This document shows, one piece after another, positions 16,078 to 24,541 of a stretch of DNA of 64,000 nt. Source of the stretch: Streptomyces sp. NBC_01408 (lineage in GTDB: Bacteria; Actinomycetota; Actinomycetes; Streptomycetales; Streptomycetaceae); the NCBI RefSeq assembly GCF_026340255.1, contig NZ_JAPEPJ010000002.1:1054001-1118000 (forward strand). Reading direction: 5' to 3'. A program made the translations under genes and the position numbers. The notes beneath the pieces are model-generated. The model worked only from the letters and a program-made list of their open reading frames with translations. It was not told where the DNA came from and searched no databases. How positions within the stretch are numbered: position 1 is the first letter of the stretch; every line of letters begins with the position of its first letter.

Positions 16078-17889
16078 ATGGCCGGCACGGGAAGTTCCAG
16101 GCGTACGTTCATGGCGGGCGCGGCGGCCGGGGCCGGGGCCCTGACGGCCCCCGGGGCCGCGGCGGTCCCGGCGGCGGCGGCCGGCACCGCCACCACCGCC
16201 GGCGCGGCCGCTGCCGCGACACCGCCGAACGGCCGCAGCGTCGCCGTACTCGGCGGCGGGGTCGCGGGCCTGACGGCCGCCCACGAACTGGCGGAGCGCG
16301 GCTACGCCGTCACGGTGTACGAGCGCCGGGCGCTCGGCGGCAAGGCCCGCAGCATGGACGTGCCCGGCAGCGCCCGCGGCGGGCGCCGGCCCCTGCCCGC
16401 GGAGCACGGCTTCCGCTTCATCCCGGGCATCTACCACAACCTGCCCGACACCATGCGGCGCATCCCCTTCCCCGGTAACCCGAACGGGGTGTGGGACAAC
16501 CTCGTCGCCCCGCCCGAGATGATGTTCGCCCGGGCCGGCGGCCGCGAGGACCTGCGCGCACCCATCCCGTGGCCCGGCCACTCCGCCGCCGGGCTGACGC
16601 CCGACGAGCTCCGGCGCGCCCTCGGCGGCATCCTGCAGACCCTGGTCCGCCTCCCCGCGCACGAGACGGCGTACTTCGTCGACCGCGCGCTCGTCTTCCT
16701 CACCAGCTGCGACGAGCGGCGCGACGAGGTGTGGGAGCGCACGCCCTGGTGGGAGTTCGTACGCGCGGGGCAGATGTCCGCCGAGTACCAGCGGATCCTC
16801 GCCGTCGGCATCACCCGCAACATCGTGGCCACCAAGGCCGAGGAGGCCTCCACCCGTACGGTCGGCACCCTCGGCGAGGCCTTCGTGTTCAACGCGCTCG
16901 GGCGCGGCGCGGACGGCCCGCCCGACCGGATCCTCAACCTGCCGACCAACGAGGCGTGGATCGACCCCTGGGAGGCCCATCTGCGCACTCTCGGCGTGGA
17001 GTTCAAGCTCGGCTGGACGGTACGCGAGGTGCGGTACGGGAACGGCCGGGTGAGCGGGGTCGTGGTCCTGGACCCGGCCGGGGCCGCGCAGACCGTCACC
17101 GCCGACCACTACGTGTCGGCCCTGCCCGTCGAGCACGCCCGCCGCACCTGGAGCGCGGGCCTGCGGGCCGCCGACCCGATGCTGGGGCGCTGCGACAAGC
17201 TGGAGACGGACTGGATGACGGGCATCCAGTTCTATCTCACCGAGCGGGCCCCGCTGGTGCACGGACACCTCAACTGCATCGACTCCGCCTGGTCGTTGAC
17301 GGCGATCCAGCAGGCGGAGCACTGGCCGTCCCGCGACTTCCCGGCCCACTACGGGGACGGCAGGGCGGTGGACTGCCTGTCGGTGGACATCTCGGAGTGG
17401 GACAAGCCGGGCATCCTGTACGGGAAGACGGCCAAGCAGTGCACCCGCGAGGAGGTGGCGCGGGAGGTGTGGGCGCAGCTGAAGGCCTCCCTCAACGACA
17501 CCGGCAGGACCGTGCTGGCCGATTCCGCGCTGCACTCGTGGTTCCTGGACCCGGGCGTGGACGGGCTCGGCACCCCGAACCCCACCAACGAGGACGAGCT
17601 GCTGATCCATCCGACCGGCACTTTCCACAACCGGCCGAGCGCGGGCACCCGCGTCCCGAACTTCTTCCTCAGCGGTGACTACGTGGCCGTCGACATCGAC
17701 CTGGCCACGATGGAGGGGGCCAACGCCTCGGCCCGCGCGGCCGTCAACAGCCTGCTGGACCACGACGGTTCGGCGGCCGCCCGGTGCACGGTGACGCCGC
17801 TGTACCGGGCGCCGGGGGTGGAGGCCGCCCGGCGGCACGACCGGTGGCGCTACCGGCTCGGCCTGCGCAACGTCTTCGACCTGGGATGA
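16078..17889 (+). CDS. Tat-exported FAD-dependent oxidoreductase
   Basis: 603 residues. The N-terminus SSRRTFMAGAAAGAGAL is a twin-arginine signal, followed by a long Ala-rich linker and then the dinucleotide-binding motif VAVLGGGVAGLTAAHELAERG with the acidic end of beta-2 in VYERR. The C-terminal LSGDYVAVDIDLATMEGANASARAA closes the FAD site. It belongs to the amine oxidase/phytoene desaturase-like superfamily (hydroxysqualene dehydroxylase-type proteins share this layout). ATG 16078 was chosen because it directly precedes the Tat signal and has GAGGGGG upstream; the frame stays open to 15961. The substrate is unknown, and folding with FAD before export would explain Tat use. Confidence 0.85.
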   Translation: MAGTGSSRRTFMAGAAAGAGALTAPGAAAVPAAAAGTATTAGAAAAATPPNGRSVAVLGGGVAGLTAAHELAERGYAVTVYERRALGGKARSMDVPGSARGGRRPLPAEHGFRFIPGIYHNLPDTMRRIPFPGNPNGVWDNLVAPPEMMFARAGGREDLRAPIPWPGHSAAGLTPDELRRALGGILQTLVRLPAHETAYFVDRALVFLTSCDERRDEVWERTPWWEFVRAGQMSAEYQRILAVGITRNIVATKAEEASTRTVGTLGEAFVFNALGRGADGPPDRILNLPTNEAWIDPWEAHLRTLGVEFKLGWTVREVRYGNGRVSGVVVLDPAGAAQTVTADHYVSALPVEHARRTWSAGLRAADPMLGRCDKLETDWMTGIQFYLTERAPLVHGHLNCIDSAWSLTAIQQAEHWPSRDFPAHYGDGRAVDCLSVDISEWDKPGILYGKTAKQCTREEVAREVWAQLKASLNDTGRTVLADSALHSWFLDPGVDGLGTPNPTNEDELLIHPTGTFHNRPSAGTRVPNFFLSGDYVAVDIDLATMEGANASARAAVNSLLDHDGSAAARCTVTPLYRAPGVEAARRHDRWRYRLGLRNVFDLG

Positions 17890-17923
17890 GCCCTGCCGGC
17901 CGGACCCGGTCAGGGCTAACGTC

Positions 17924-18763
17924 GTGAGCATGACTACGGCGAAGGTGGGCACGCTGCTGCGCGACTGGCGGGAGCGGCGCGGGATCAGCCAGCTGGAGCT
18001 GGCGGGACGCGCCGACTCCTCCTCCCGGCACATCAGCTTCGTGGAGAACGGGCGGTCCCGGCCGAGCGAGGAGATGGTGCTGCGGCTGGCGGACCATCTG
18101 GACGTGCCGGTCCGGGACCGCAACGCGCTGCTGCTGGCGGCCGGTTACGCGCCCCGGTACCCGCACACCCCGCTGGACGATCCGTCGATGGGGGTGCTGC
18201 GCGAGGGCCTGGAACGGCTGCTGACCGGCTACGAGCCGTATCCGGCGCTGGTCGTGGACGGGACCTACACGGTGGTGGCGGCGAACCGGGGCATCGCGAT
18301 GCTGATGGACGGGCTGCCCGAGCACCTGCTGGCGCCGCCGCTGAACGCCATGCGGCTCACCCTGCACCCGGAGGGGCTCGCCCCGCGGATCCACAACCTG
18401 CGGGAGTGGCGCGGGCACCTGCTGGACCAGATGGATCGGCAGCTCGCCCTGTCGCGTTCCGCGCCGCTGCGGGCGCTGTACGAGGAGGTCGCGGCCTACC
18501 CCGTGGCGGACCGGCAGGACGGGCACGGGTCCGGCGCGCACGGGGCCGGGACGTACGGAGCTGGGGCCGTTGAACCGGAGGACGCGGTTCCGTACATCGC
18601 CCTGCCGCTGCGGATCGAGCACGACGGGCAGTTGCTGTCCTTCGTGTCGTCCATCTCCACCTTCAACACGCCGATGGACGTGACCGTCGCCGAGCTGGCC
18701 GTCGAGACCCTGCTCCCGGCCGACCCTGCGACGGCGAAGTACCTGCACTCGCTGACTTCCTGA
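17924..18763 (+). CDS. MmyB-type helix-turn-helix transcriptional regulator
   Basis: 279 residues. The N-terminal XRE HTH (about 5-65) contains RDWRERRGISQLELAGRA and ISFVENGRSRPSEEM. The C-terminal ligand-binding region (YEPYPALVVDGTYTVVAANRG, FNTPMDVTVAELAVETLLPAD) matches the MmyB/MLTR ligand-binding domain, a PAS-like fold. A Gly/Ala/His-rich insert near 200-215 is probably a flexible loop. GTG 17924 and ATG 17930 are both possible starts. It follows the Tat flavoprotein by 34 bp on the same strand and may be cotranscribed; regulators of this type often control a nearby oxidoreductase, but that is not shown here. Confidence 0.88.
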   Translation: MSMTTAKVGTLLRDWRERRGISQLELAGRADSSSRHISFVENGRSRPSEEMVLRLADHLDVPVRDRNALLLAAGYAPRYPHTPLDDPSMGVLREGLERLLTGYEPYPALVVDGTYTVVAANRGIAMLMDGLPEHLLAPPLNAMRLTLHPEGLAPRIHNLREWRGHLLDQMDRQLALSRSAPLRALYEEVAAYPVADRQDGHGSGAHGAGTYGAGAVEPEDAVPYIALPLRIEHDGQLLSFVSSISTFNTPMDVTVAELAVETLLPADPATAKYLHSLTS

Positions 18764-18880
18764 GCCGGCCGGACGCAGCGCCACGGGGACGGGTGCCGGA
18801 GCCGAGTGCGCGGCCCCGGAACCCGATGGCTCCACTGTGCCGCGCGGCCTGCGAGCGGGTCGATTACCTCGCAGGTCATG

Positions 18881-18916
18881 CCAACCTTTCTTGAGCCCGA
18901 GGGCAGGAAAGGTTGG
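18881..18916. promoter_or_regulatory. Strong hairpin upstream of the duplicated-HTH operon
   Basis: CCAACCTTTC (18881-18890) pairs perfectly with GAAAGGTTGG (18907-18916). Within the 16-nt spacer GCCC-GA-GGGC forms an inner stem. It lies 118 bp past the MmyB gene and 90 bp before the next start, so it could be a terminator for the former or an operator or attenuator for the latter. The rest of 18764-19006 shows no gene. Confidence 0.5.
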
Positions 18917-19006
18917 GGGGCGCCCTGGTTCGCCGGAGGGCGGGGGGCTAGGCTTCACCCAGCCCAGAACACTCGAACTCCTTCTCGACTCACGGAGAAT
19001 CCGCAG

Positions 19007-20032
19007 GTGCGAGCCGCCGCCCGACCCGCCCTCGCTGCAATCTGGCGTCGTATCGAGGGGCTGTCGGACCAGCGCGGCAAGGATCCTGCCGAGGTGCTGG
19101 CCGTGGAGCGGCTGAGCCGTCTCTCCGGCGTCGAACCCGCCCGGATCCCCGGGGTGGTGGCGGGCACGGTCTGCGAGCTGGCGCTGGACCAGCGGGTGCA
19201 CCGGCGGTTCCTGCGCCTGCGGGCCACCCGGCGCGACAAGCACGGCCGGGAGTGGCCGCTCGCCGCCATCGCCGACGACTTCGGGGCGCCCGGCGCCTCC
19301 CTCGGCCCCCTCAACGCGGGCACCGGACTGCCCCGGCTGGGCCACGCGGCCGGCGTGCAGCGCTTCTTCGGGGTCTACGCGGGCTTCCTGCTCGCCGACA
19401 GCAAGAGCGCGGTGGAGCGGGCCCTGGCCCTCACGTCGGCCACCGCCCCGGACCGCGGGGACGACCTGGAGCACCTGTCGTACCTGACGGGCATGACCCC
19501 GCACGCCGTCCGGCTGACCCTAGACGGCAGGCCGCCCCGGCTGCCGCTCAAGGAGCAGGTGCACCAGCGGTTCGAGCACCTGCGCCGCACCCGGCTCCGC
19601 GAGGACGGTCAGCCCCACGCGCTGGCCGCCATCGCCAAGTCCTTCGACGCCTCAGGGCAGTCCCTGACCCGGGTCGCCCAGCGCGAGGGCCTGCCGAACC
19701 TGGCGGCGGCCGCCGGGATCCAGCGCTTCTACGGCGTCGAGGGCGGCTTCCTGCTGGCCGAGGACACCGAGGCGCTCGCGACCGTGCTGTCCGGGATCGA
19801 GCGCGAACTGGAGTCCGCCGAACGGGAGGCGGAGAACCCGATGCTGGCGGTGATGCGGGGGCACGACGTGCGGAGCATCGTCACCCGGGCCGGGCGGCTG
19901 TCCCCGCAGGGCTGGAAGTCACTGGCCGACCACTTGGACGATCTCCTCGCGCGCGAGGGGCAGCTCGGGCTTCCGGGCACGAACGGCGGGGCACCGGCCG
20001 AGGGCCGCCCTGCCGAGGGGGGAACGCCATGA
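19007..20032 (+). CDS. Duplicated-HTH (XRE-like) regulatory protein, first gene of a four-gene operon
   Basis: 341 residues, GTG start at 19007 with GGAGA upstream; the frame is open to 18806 without coding-like sequence. Two related modules of about 110 residues are visible (about 30-140 and 153-263). Each has a LS.L(S/T)G segment, then VH.RF..LR.TR, then an IA..F.A.G.SL...... block and AAG(V/I)QRF(F/Y)GV..GFLLA. The pattern resembles the XRE fold in which the last helix ends GV...(F/Y)F. The C-terminal third contains MRGHDVRSIVTRAGRLSPQGW and a low-complexity tail. The stop overlaps the next start (ATGA). Known relatives usually have one module and are annotated as regulators next to a putative toxin gene; the duplication is unusual to me. 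Confidence 0.75.
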   Translation: MRAAARPALAAIWRRIEGLSDQRGKDPAEVLAVERLSRLSGVEPARIPGVVAGTVCELALDQRVHRRFLRLRATRRDKHGREWPLAAIADDFGAPGASLGPLNAGTGLPRLGHAAGVQRFFGVYAGFLLADSKSAVERALALTSATAPDRGDDLEHLSYLTGMTPHAVRLTLDGRPPRLPLKEQVHQRFEHLRRTRLREDGQPHALAAIAKSFDASGQSLTRVAQREGLPNLAAAAGIQRFYGVEGGFLLAEDTEALATVLSGIERELESAEREAENPMLAVMRGHDVRSIVTRAGRLSPQGWKSLADHLDDLLAREGQLGLPGTNGGAPAEGRPAEGGTP

Positions 20033-20592
20033 GGACCACGCGGGCCATGCGGAGGCTGGGCTGCGATCTGCTGGAGGGCGCGCGGCTGGCGCGCTCGGCG
20101 GACGTCACCGAGATCATCGCGCGCGTGTGCGCCGCGTACGGCCGACGGCGCGGCGGGCGGACCGTGGACTTCCGCTTCGTTCCGTTCCCGCCCGGCACCG
20201 CCAGCGGGCTCTGGCTCCAGATGGACGAGCGCGACCTCCTCGTGATCGAGGAACACACCCGGCCCGAACACCAGCTCGTCATCGCCTGCCACGAGTTATG
20301 GCACGTGGACGAGGGCACCTGCGACAGCCACGGACCGGGCATGGCGGTGGCCGCGCGGCTGACGGGCCGCAGCGGCGGACTCGCCGAACTGCTGCACTCG
20401 GAGGCCGGGCTGAGCTCGGTGGTGCGGCAGGCGGCCGCCCGGGCCGACCAGGAGGATCCGGCGGAGATCCGGGCCGAGATCTTCGGCCTGCACCTCGGCA
20501 AGATCCTCAAGGGGTACCTGCCACCACCCCGGGAAGAACAGTTCCCCGAGGCGATCGAGCGCATCAAGACCTCGCTCGGCTGGGGACGTTGA
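20029..20592 (+). CDS. HELWH-motif protein (ImmA/IrrE-like, annotated 'toxin' in relatives)
   Basis: 187 residues. VIACHELWHVDEG (His88-Glu89-x-x-His92) is a zincin motif in the context expected for ImmA/IrrE-type peptidases. An N-terminal helical region and a C-terminal segment (RAEIFGLHLGKILKGYLP) follow the usual layout. The ATG at 20029 overlaps the preceding stop and has GAGGGGGG upstream. Paired regulator and ImmA-like genes often form a switch in which the peptidase inactivates the regulator. Automatic annotation often calls this family a toxin, but I see no toxin-specific feature. Whether it is proteolytically active is unproven. Confidence 0.75.
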   Translation: MRTTRAMRRLGCDLLEGARLARSADVTEIIARVCAAYGRRRGGRTVDFRFVPFPPGTASGLWLQMDERDLLVIEEHTRPEHQLVIACHELWHVDEGTCDSHGPGMAVAARLTGRSGGLAELLHSEAGLSSVVRQAAARADQEDPAEIRAEIFGLHLGKILKGYLPPPREEQFPEAIERIKTSLGWGR

Positions 20593-20713
20593 GCGCCGCT
20601 CCGGCGGCCGGGCCCAGGGCGCGACCTGGTCCCGGCCGGCGGCCGTGCGCCACCCCGCCGAGCAACTTCCCCGCCGATGCCCTTCGCACGGCCCTGACAG
20701 AGAGCACCACACG

Positions 20714-22159
20714 ATGACCCAGTCTTCCCCGCCCCGCCACGCCGTCGTCATCGGCGGCAGCATGGCCGGCCTGCTCGCGGCCGCCGTGCTCGCCGAGCAC
20801 GCGACGGTCACGATCATCGACGCGGACACCCTGCCGGACAGCCCGGCGCCCCGGCGCGGACTCCCGCAGGCCCGGCACGTCCACGTCATGTGGTCCGGCG
20901 GGGCCCGCGCCATCGAGGAGATCCTCCCGGGCATCACCGGGGACTGGACGGCGGCGGGCGCGATCCGCCGCAGCCTGCCCACCGACCTCGTCACGAAGAC
21001 CGCCCAGGGCTGGATCCCGCGCTTCGGCGAGAAGCAGTTCAACATCTCCTGCAGCCGCGACCTCCTCGACTCGGTGGTCCGCGCCCGGGTGACCGGCCTG
21101 ACCGGCGTCTCCACCCTCCAGCAGAGCCGGGTCCGCGGCCTGGAGGGCACGGCGGCACGGGTCACCGGCGTCCGCGTCGACACCCCGGACGAGGCGGGCA
21201 GGCTCATCGCCGCCGACCTCGTGGTGGACGCGTCCGGACGCGGCTCCCGCGCCCGGAACTGGCTCCAGGAACTCGGCGTCAGCGGCATCAGGCGGGCCGA
21301 GGTCGACTCCGGACTGGTCTACGCGACACGGATCTTCGAGGCACCCGCCGGAGCCCACGCGGCGAACTTCCCCATCGTCAACGTGCAGTCCGACCCGCGC
21401 GTGCACGTACCCGGCCAGACGGCCACCATCGTGCCCATCGAGAACGGCCAGTGGCAGGCCACCCTGTCCGGGACCCGGGGCGGCCAGCCGACCGGCGACC
21501 CCGACCAGTTCATCCCCTTCGCCAAGGGCATCCGGGACCCGATCGTCGGCGAACTCCTGGAGGGGAAGAAGCCGCTGACGGACGTCGCCGTCACCCAGGG
21601 CACCGCCAACCGCCGGATCTACTTCGAGAAGGCCGACCTGCCCGACGGCTTCTTCGCCGTCGGCGACTCGGTCGCCACCTTCAACCCGCTGTACGGGCAG
21701 GGCATGACGGTCGCCGCCCAGGGACTGCTGGCCGTACGCGCCCTGCTGCGCGCCAGGGGCGGGCTCTCCCACCCCTCCCTCGGCCGCCAGGCCCAGCGGG
21801 CGCTCGCCCCGCAGGTGAGCACCGCCTGGGAGCTGGCCACCTCGCAGGACATCCTCTACCCCGGCGCCACGGGGATGCGGCCCCGGGCCGGCGCCGGGGT
21901 ACTCAACGGGTACGTCGACCGGCTGATGACGGGCGCCACCACGCGGGAGGCGCTCACCGCGGCCTTCCTCCAGGTGATCACCATGAGCAGCGCGCCCACG
22001 TACTGGCTGCGCCCCTCGGTGGTGTGGCGCGTGCTGCGCGCCTCGGACCGGGAGGCCCTGAAGGCGCCGCCGCTGACCGCGGCCGAACGGATCGTCGCCG
22101 GCCTCGACCAGGACGCCGACCCGGTGGGCCCGGCCGACCCGGTCGGCCGGGCCAGATGA
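20714..22159 (+). CDS. FAD-dependent monooxygenase/epoxidase-like protein
   Basis: 481 residues, ATG 20714. The FAD-binding N-terminus is HAVVIGGSMAGLLAAAVLAEHA, and the second FAD motif GDSVATFNPLYGQGMTVAAQGLLA lies near 320. DASGRGSRARNWL (about 175) is the middle DG-like motif of class A flavoprotein monooxygenases. The N-terminal RGLPQARHVHVMW resembles polyene epoxidases (LasC-type) and tetracycline-type hydroxylases. It probably hydroxylates or epoxidises a lipophilic substrate. It starts 121 bp after the HELWH gene and overlaps the next gene by ATGA. Confidence 0.85.
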   Translation: MTQSSPPRHAVVIGGSMAGLLAAAVLAEHATVTIIDADTLPDSPAPRRGLPQARHVHVMWSGGARAIEEILPGITGDWTAAGAIRRSLPTDLVTKTAQGWIPRFGEKQFNISCSRDLLDSVVRARVTGLTGVSTLQQSRVRGLEGTAARVTGVRVDTPDEAGRLIAADLVVDASGRGSRARNWLQELGVSGIRRAEVDSGLVYATRIFEAPAGAHAANFPIVNVQSDPRVHVPGQTATIVPIENGQWQATLSGTRGGQPTGDPDQFIPFAKGIRDPIVGELLEGKKPLTDVAVTQGTANRRIYFEKADLPDGFFAVGDSVATFNPLYGQGMTVAAQGLLAVRALLRARGGLSHPSLGRQAQRALAPQVSTAWELATSQDILYPGATGMRPRAGAGVLNGYVDRLMTGATTREALTAAFLQVITMSSAPTYWLRPSVVWRVLRASDREALKAPPLTAAERIVAGLDQDADPVGPADPVGRAR

Positions 22160-23322
22160 CGGACGGCCTCATCCTCTACGTGCCGGGCGCGGTCCTGATC
22201 CTGGTGCTCCTCGCCAAGGCCCCGACACTGCGCCGGGGCTGGGACCAGCCGCTGATGCGGGCGGTCTGCGCGCTGCTCGTCGTCGGCTCCCTGGTCATGT
22301 TCCTGGCGGCGCCGCCGACGATCTCCGCGGTCAACCGTCTCACCGGGGTGGTCAACTTCTCGGCGCCGCTCGTGTTCGGTGTGCTCACCGCGTTCTCGGG
22401 CTCCTGCGTGGTGCTGGTCCTGCAGTGGGGCGGCGGCCCGCCGGCCGTGGTCCGGCGGGCGACGTGGCTGACGGTGGCCGTCTTCGGCGGGGTCTCGCTG
22501 CTGATCGTCGTCCTGTTCGTGATCGGCGACGCGCCCGTGGAGCGGCTGCGCGACCTGGACACGTACTACGCCAACACGCCGTGGATCCGCGAGATGATCA
22601 TCTGCTACCTGCTCGCGCACACCGTCGGCAGCTCGGTCCTGACGGGGCTGTGCGGGAAATGGCTGCTGAGCGCCGACCACTCGCTGCGGCCGCTGCGCAC
22701 CGGACTGGCCCTGATCGTCTTCGGCGGGCTGCTGGACCTCGGCTACCTCGTCGTGAAGTGGGCCGCGCTGGGCGCCCGCTGGACCGGCCGCGACTGGGAC
22801 CTGCTGTCCACGCACGTGGCCCCGCCGCTGGCCTCCGGGGCGGCCCTGATGGTCGGCACGGGCTTCATCGTGCCGCTGGTGGGCGGATCGCCGGCCTGGC
22901 GGGACTTCAGCCGGTACCGGCGGCTGCACCCGCTGTGGAAGGCGCTGCGCGGCTTCGCCGCCTCCAGCGTCCGCACGGTGCCGCTGACCTGGTGGTCGCC
23001 GGTGGGGATCCGGCTGATCCACCGGGAGTCCGTCATCGACGACGGGATCCTGGCCCTGGCCCCCTGGTTCGACCCCGCCGTACGGCGGACCGCGTACGAG
23101 GCCGCGCGCGGGCAGGGCCTGTGCGAGGCGCGGGCCGCGGTGGTGGCGGACGCGGCCGTGCTGGCCGCGGCCTGCCAGGGCCGGGCGGCCGGCGCCGGGC
23201 CCGAGCACCCGGACCCGTACCGCCTGGACAGCCGGCCGCTGACCGCCCTGTCCCGGGAGTTCCGCGGCTCCCCCGTCGTGGCCGCCGCGCGCCGGGCCGC
23301 GGCCGCGGCCGCGCGGAGCTGA
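22156..23322 (+). CDS. Multi-TM membrane protein with cytoplasmic domain (MAB_1171c/DUF6545-like)
   Basis: 388 residues. Residues 1-240 contain about seven hydrophobic helices (LILYVPGAVLILVLLAK, AVCALLVVGSLVMFLAA, LTVAVFGGVSLLIVVLFVIG, GLALIVFGGLLDLGYLVV). A soluble C-terminal domain follows from about residue 255: WRDFSRYRRLHPLWKALR, then IRLIHRESVIDDGILALAPW. This layout matches actinobacterial proteins annotated as MAB_1171c-family putative transporters; transport has not been demonstrated to my knowledge. The ATG overlaps the monooxygenase stop. Association with an XRE regulator and an ImmA-like gene is recurrent in Streptomyces as I recall it, which suggests one functional cassette. Confidence 0.75.
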   Translation: MTDGLILYVPGAVLILVLLAKAPTLRRGWDQPLMRAVCALLVVGSLVMFLAAPPTISAVNRLTGVVNFSAPLVFGVLTAFSGSCVVLVLQWGGGPPAVVRRATWLTVAVFGGVSLLIVVLFVIGDAPVERLRDLDTYYANTPWIREMIICYLLAHTVGSSVLTGLCGKWLLSADHSLRPLRTGLALIVFGGLLDLGYLVVKWAALGARWTGRDWDLLSTHVAPPLASGAALMVGTGFIVPLVGGSPAWRDFSRYRRLHPLWKALRGFAASSVRTVPLTWWSPVGIRLIHRESVIDDGILALAPWFDPAVRRTAYEAARGQGLCEARAAVVADAAVLAAACQGRAAGAGPEHPDPYRLDSRPLTALSREFRGSPVVAAARRAAAAAARS

Positions 23323-23421
23323 GGGCTGGGGGCAAGGGCGGGGCAGGCGCGCCCCGGGCCGACGGGCCCGGGGCGTTCGACGTGCGGTGGCCGGTGCGGC
23401 GCGTCAGAGGGCCGCGAGGTT

Positions 23422-23508
23422 TGGACGGGTGAGTCCGAAGTGGCGCCTGCGGGGAGGTGCCAGGCACGCCCTGCGGGCGGACGACGCCACCTCGGACTCA
23501 CCCGTCCA
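23422..23508. terminator. Long inverted repeat (family B) at convergent gene ends
   Basis: Arms 23422-23445 and 23485-23508 pair over 24 bp with one mismatch, around a 39-bp loop. The right arm contains the folD stop codon. Positions 23422-23461 are repeated with two mismatches, in the opposite orientation, at 36256-36295. The position between two converging genes fits a bidirectional terminator. Confidence 0.75.
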
Positions 23509-24358
23509 GACCGGCCTGCGCGGCGGCGGCCTGGACGGTCTGCTCCAGCAGCACGGCGATGGTCATCGGGCCGACCCCGCCCGGTACGGGGGTGATCAGC
23601 GAGGCCCGGGCGGCGGCCGACTCGAAGTGGACGTCGCCGACGTTGCCCTCGTTGTACCCGGCGTCCAGGACCACCGCGCCCGGCTTGATGTCCTCGCCGC
23701 GGATGAACTCGGCCTTCCCGACGGCGGCGACCAGCACGTCGGCCTGGCGCACGATCGAGGGCAGGTCCTGGGTGCGCGAGTGGCAGTAGGTGACGGTGGC
23801 GTTCTGCTCCAGCAGCAGCATGCCGGCGGGCTTGCCCAGGATCGCGCTGCGGCCGACGACGACGGCGTGCTTGCCGGTCAGGTCCACGTCGTAGGCGGCG
23901 AGCAGCCGCATGATCCCGCCGGGGGTGCAGGAGACGAAGCCCGGCAGGCCGAAGCCCATGGCGGCGAAGGAGTGCATGGTGACCCCGTCGACGTCCTTGC
24001 CCGGGGCGATGGCCTCGAAGGCGGCCCGCTCGTCGATGTGGTGCGGGACGGGGTGCTGGAGCAGGATGCCGCTGATCTCGGGGTCCTCGGAGAGCGCGGT
24101 GAGGGTGGCCACCAGCTCCTCGGTGGTGGTGGCGGCCGGCAGCTCCACGTGGCGGGAGGTGATCCCGGCCTTGGCGCAGCGGTTCTGCTTCATGCGTACG
24201 TAGGTCACGGACGCGGGGTCCTCGCCGACCAGGACGGTCGCGAGGCAGGGCGCGGTGCCGGTGCGCTCGGTGATCTTCGCCGCGTGGGCGGCGGTCTGCT
24301 CCGAGATGCGCCGCGCGAGGGCGGTGCCGTCCATCAGCTGGGCAGTGGCGGTCGTCAT
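23498..24358 (-). CDS. folD: Methylenetetrahydrofolate dehydrogenase/cyclohydrolase FolD
   Basis: A bifunctional cytoplasmic enzyme of one-carbon metabolism (NADP-dependent oxidation of 5,10-methylene-THF, then hydrolysis to 10-formyl-THF). 286 residues, the normal length. Visible motifs: the catalytic Lys of YVRMKQNRCAKAGI, the substrate-site ILLQHPVPHHID, the NADP-binding VVVGRSAILGKPAGMLL and the C-terminal VPGGVGPMTIAVLL. Start ATG 24358 with AGGAGA upstream. It stands alone, and its 3' end lies in the family B inverted repeat. Confidence 0.97.
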   Translation of the reverse strand: MTTATAQLMDGTALARRISEQTAAHAAKITERTGTAPCLATVLVGEDPASVTYVRMKQNRCAKAGITSRHVELPAATTTEELVATLTALSEDPEISGILLQHPVPHHIDERAAFEAIAPGKDVDGVTMHSFAAMGFGLPGFVSCTPGGIMRLLAAYDVDLTGKHAVVVGRSAILGKPAGMLLLEQNATVTYCHSRTQDLPSIVRQADVLVAAVGKAEFIRGEDIKPGAVVLDAGYNEGNVGDVHFESAAARASLITPVPGGVGPMTIAVLLEQTVQAAAAQAGLDG

Positions 24359-24541
24359 GGGGTCTCCTGAACGTCGCTGCGGATCGCGGTCGCGGTTCGC
24401 CCAGGCGCGCGGCAGTCGACATACGGGAGTACGCCGGGCCGCTCCCCGGTGGTGATCCACCCGAACGCCAGTCACGGCCCGCGTCCACTGTAGTCGACAT
24501 ATCCGGTGGTTGACCGGCGCCCGACCTGGGACGATCTAGAC

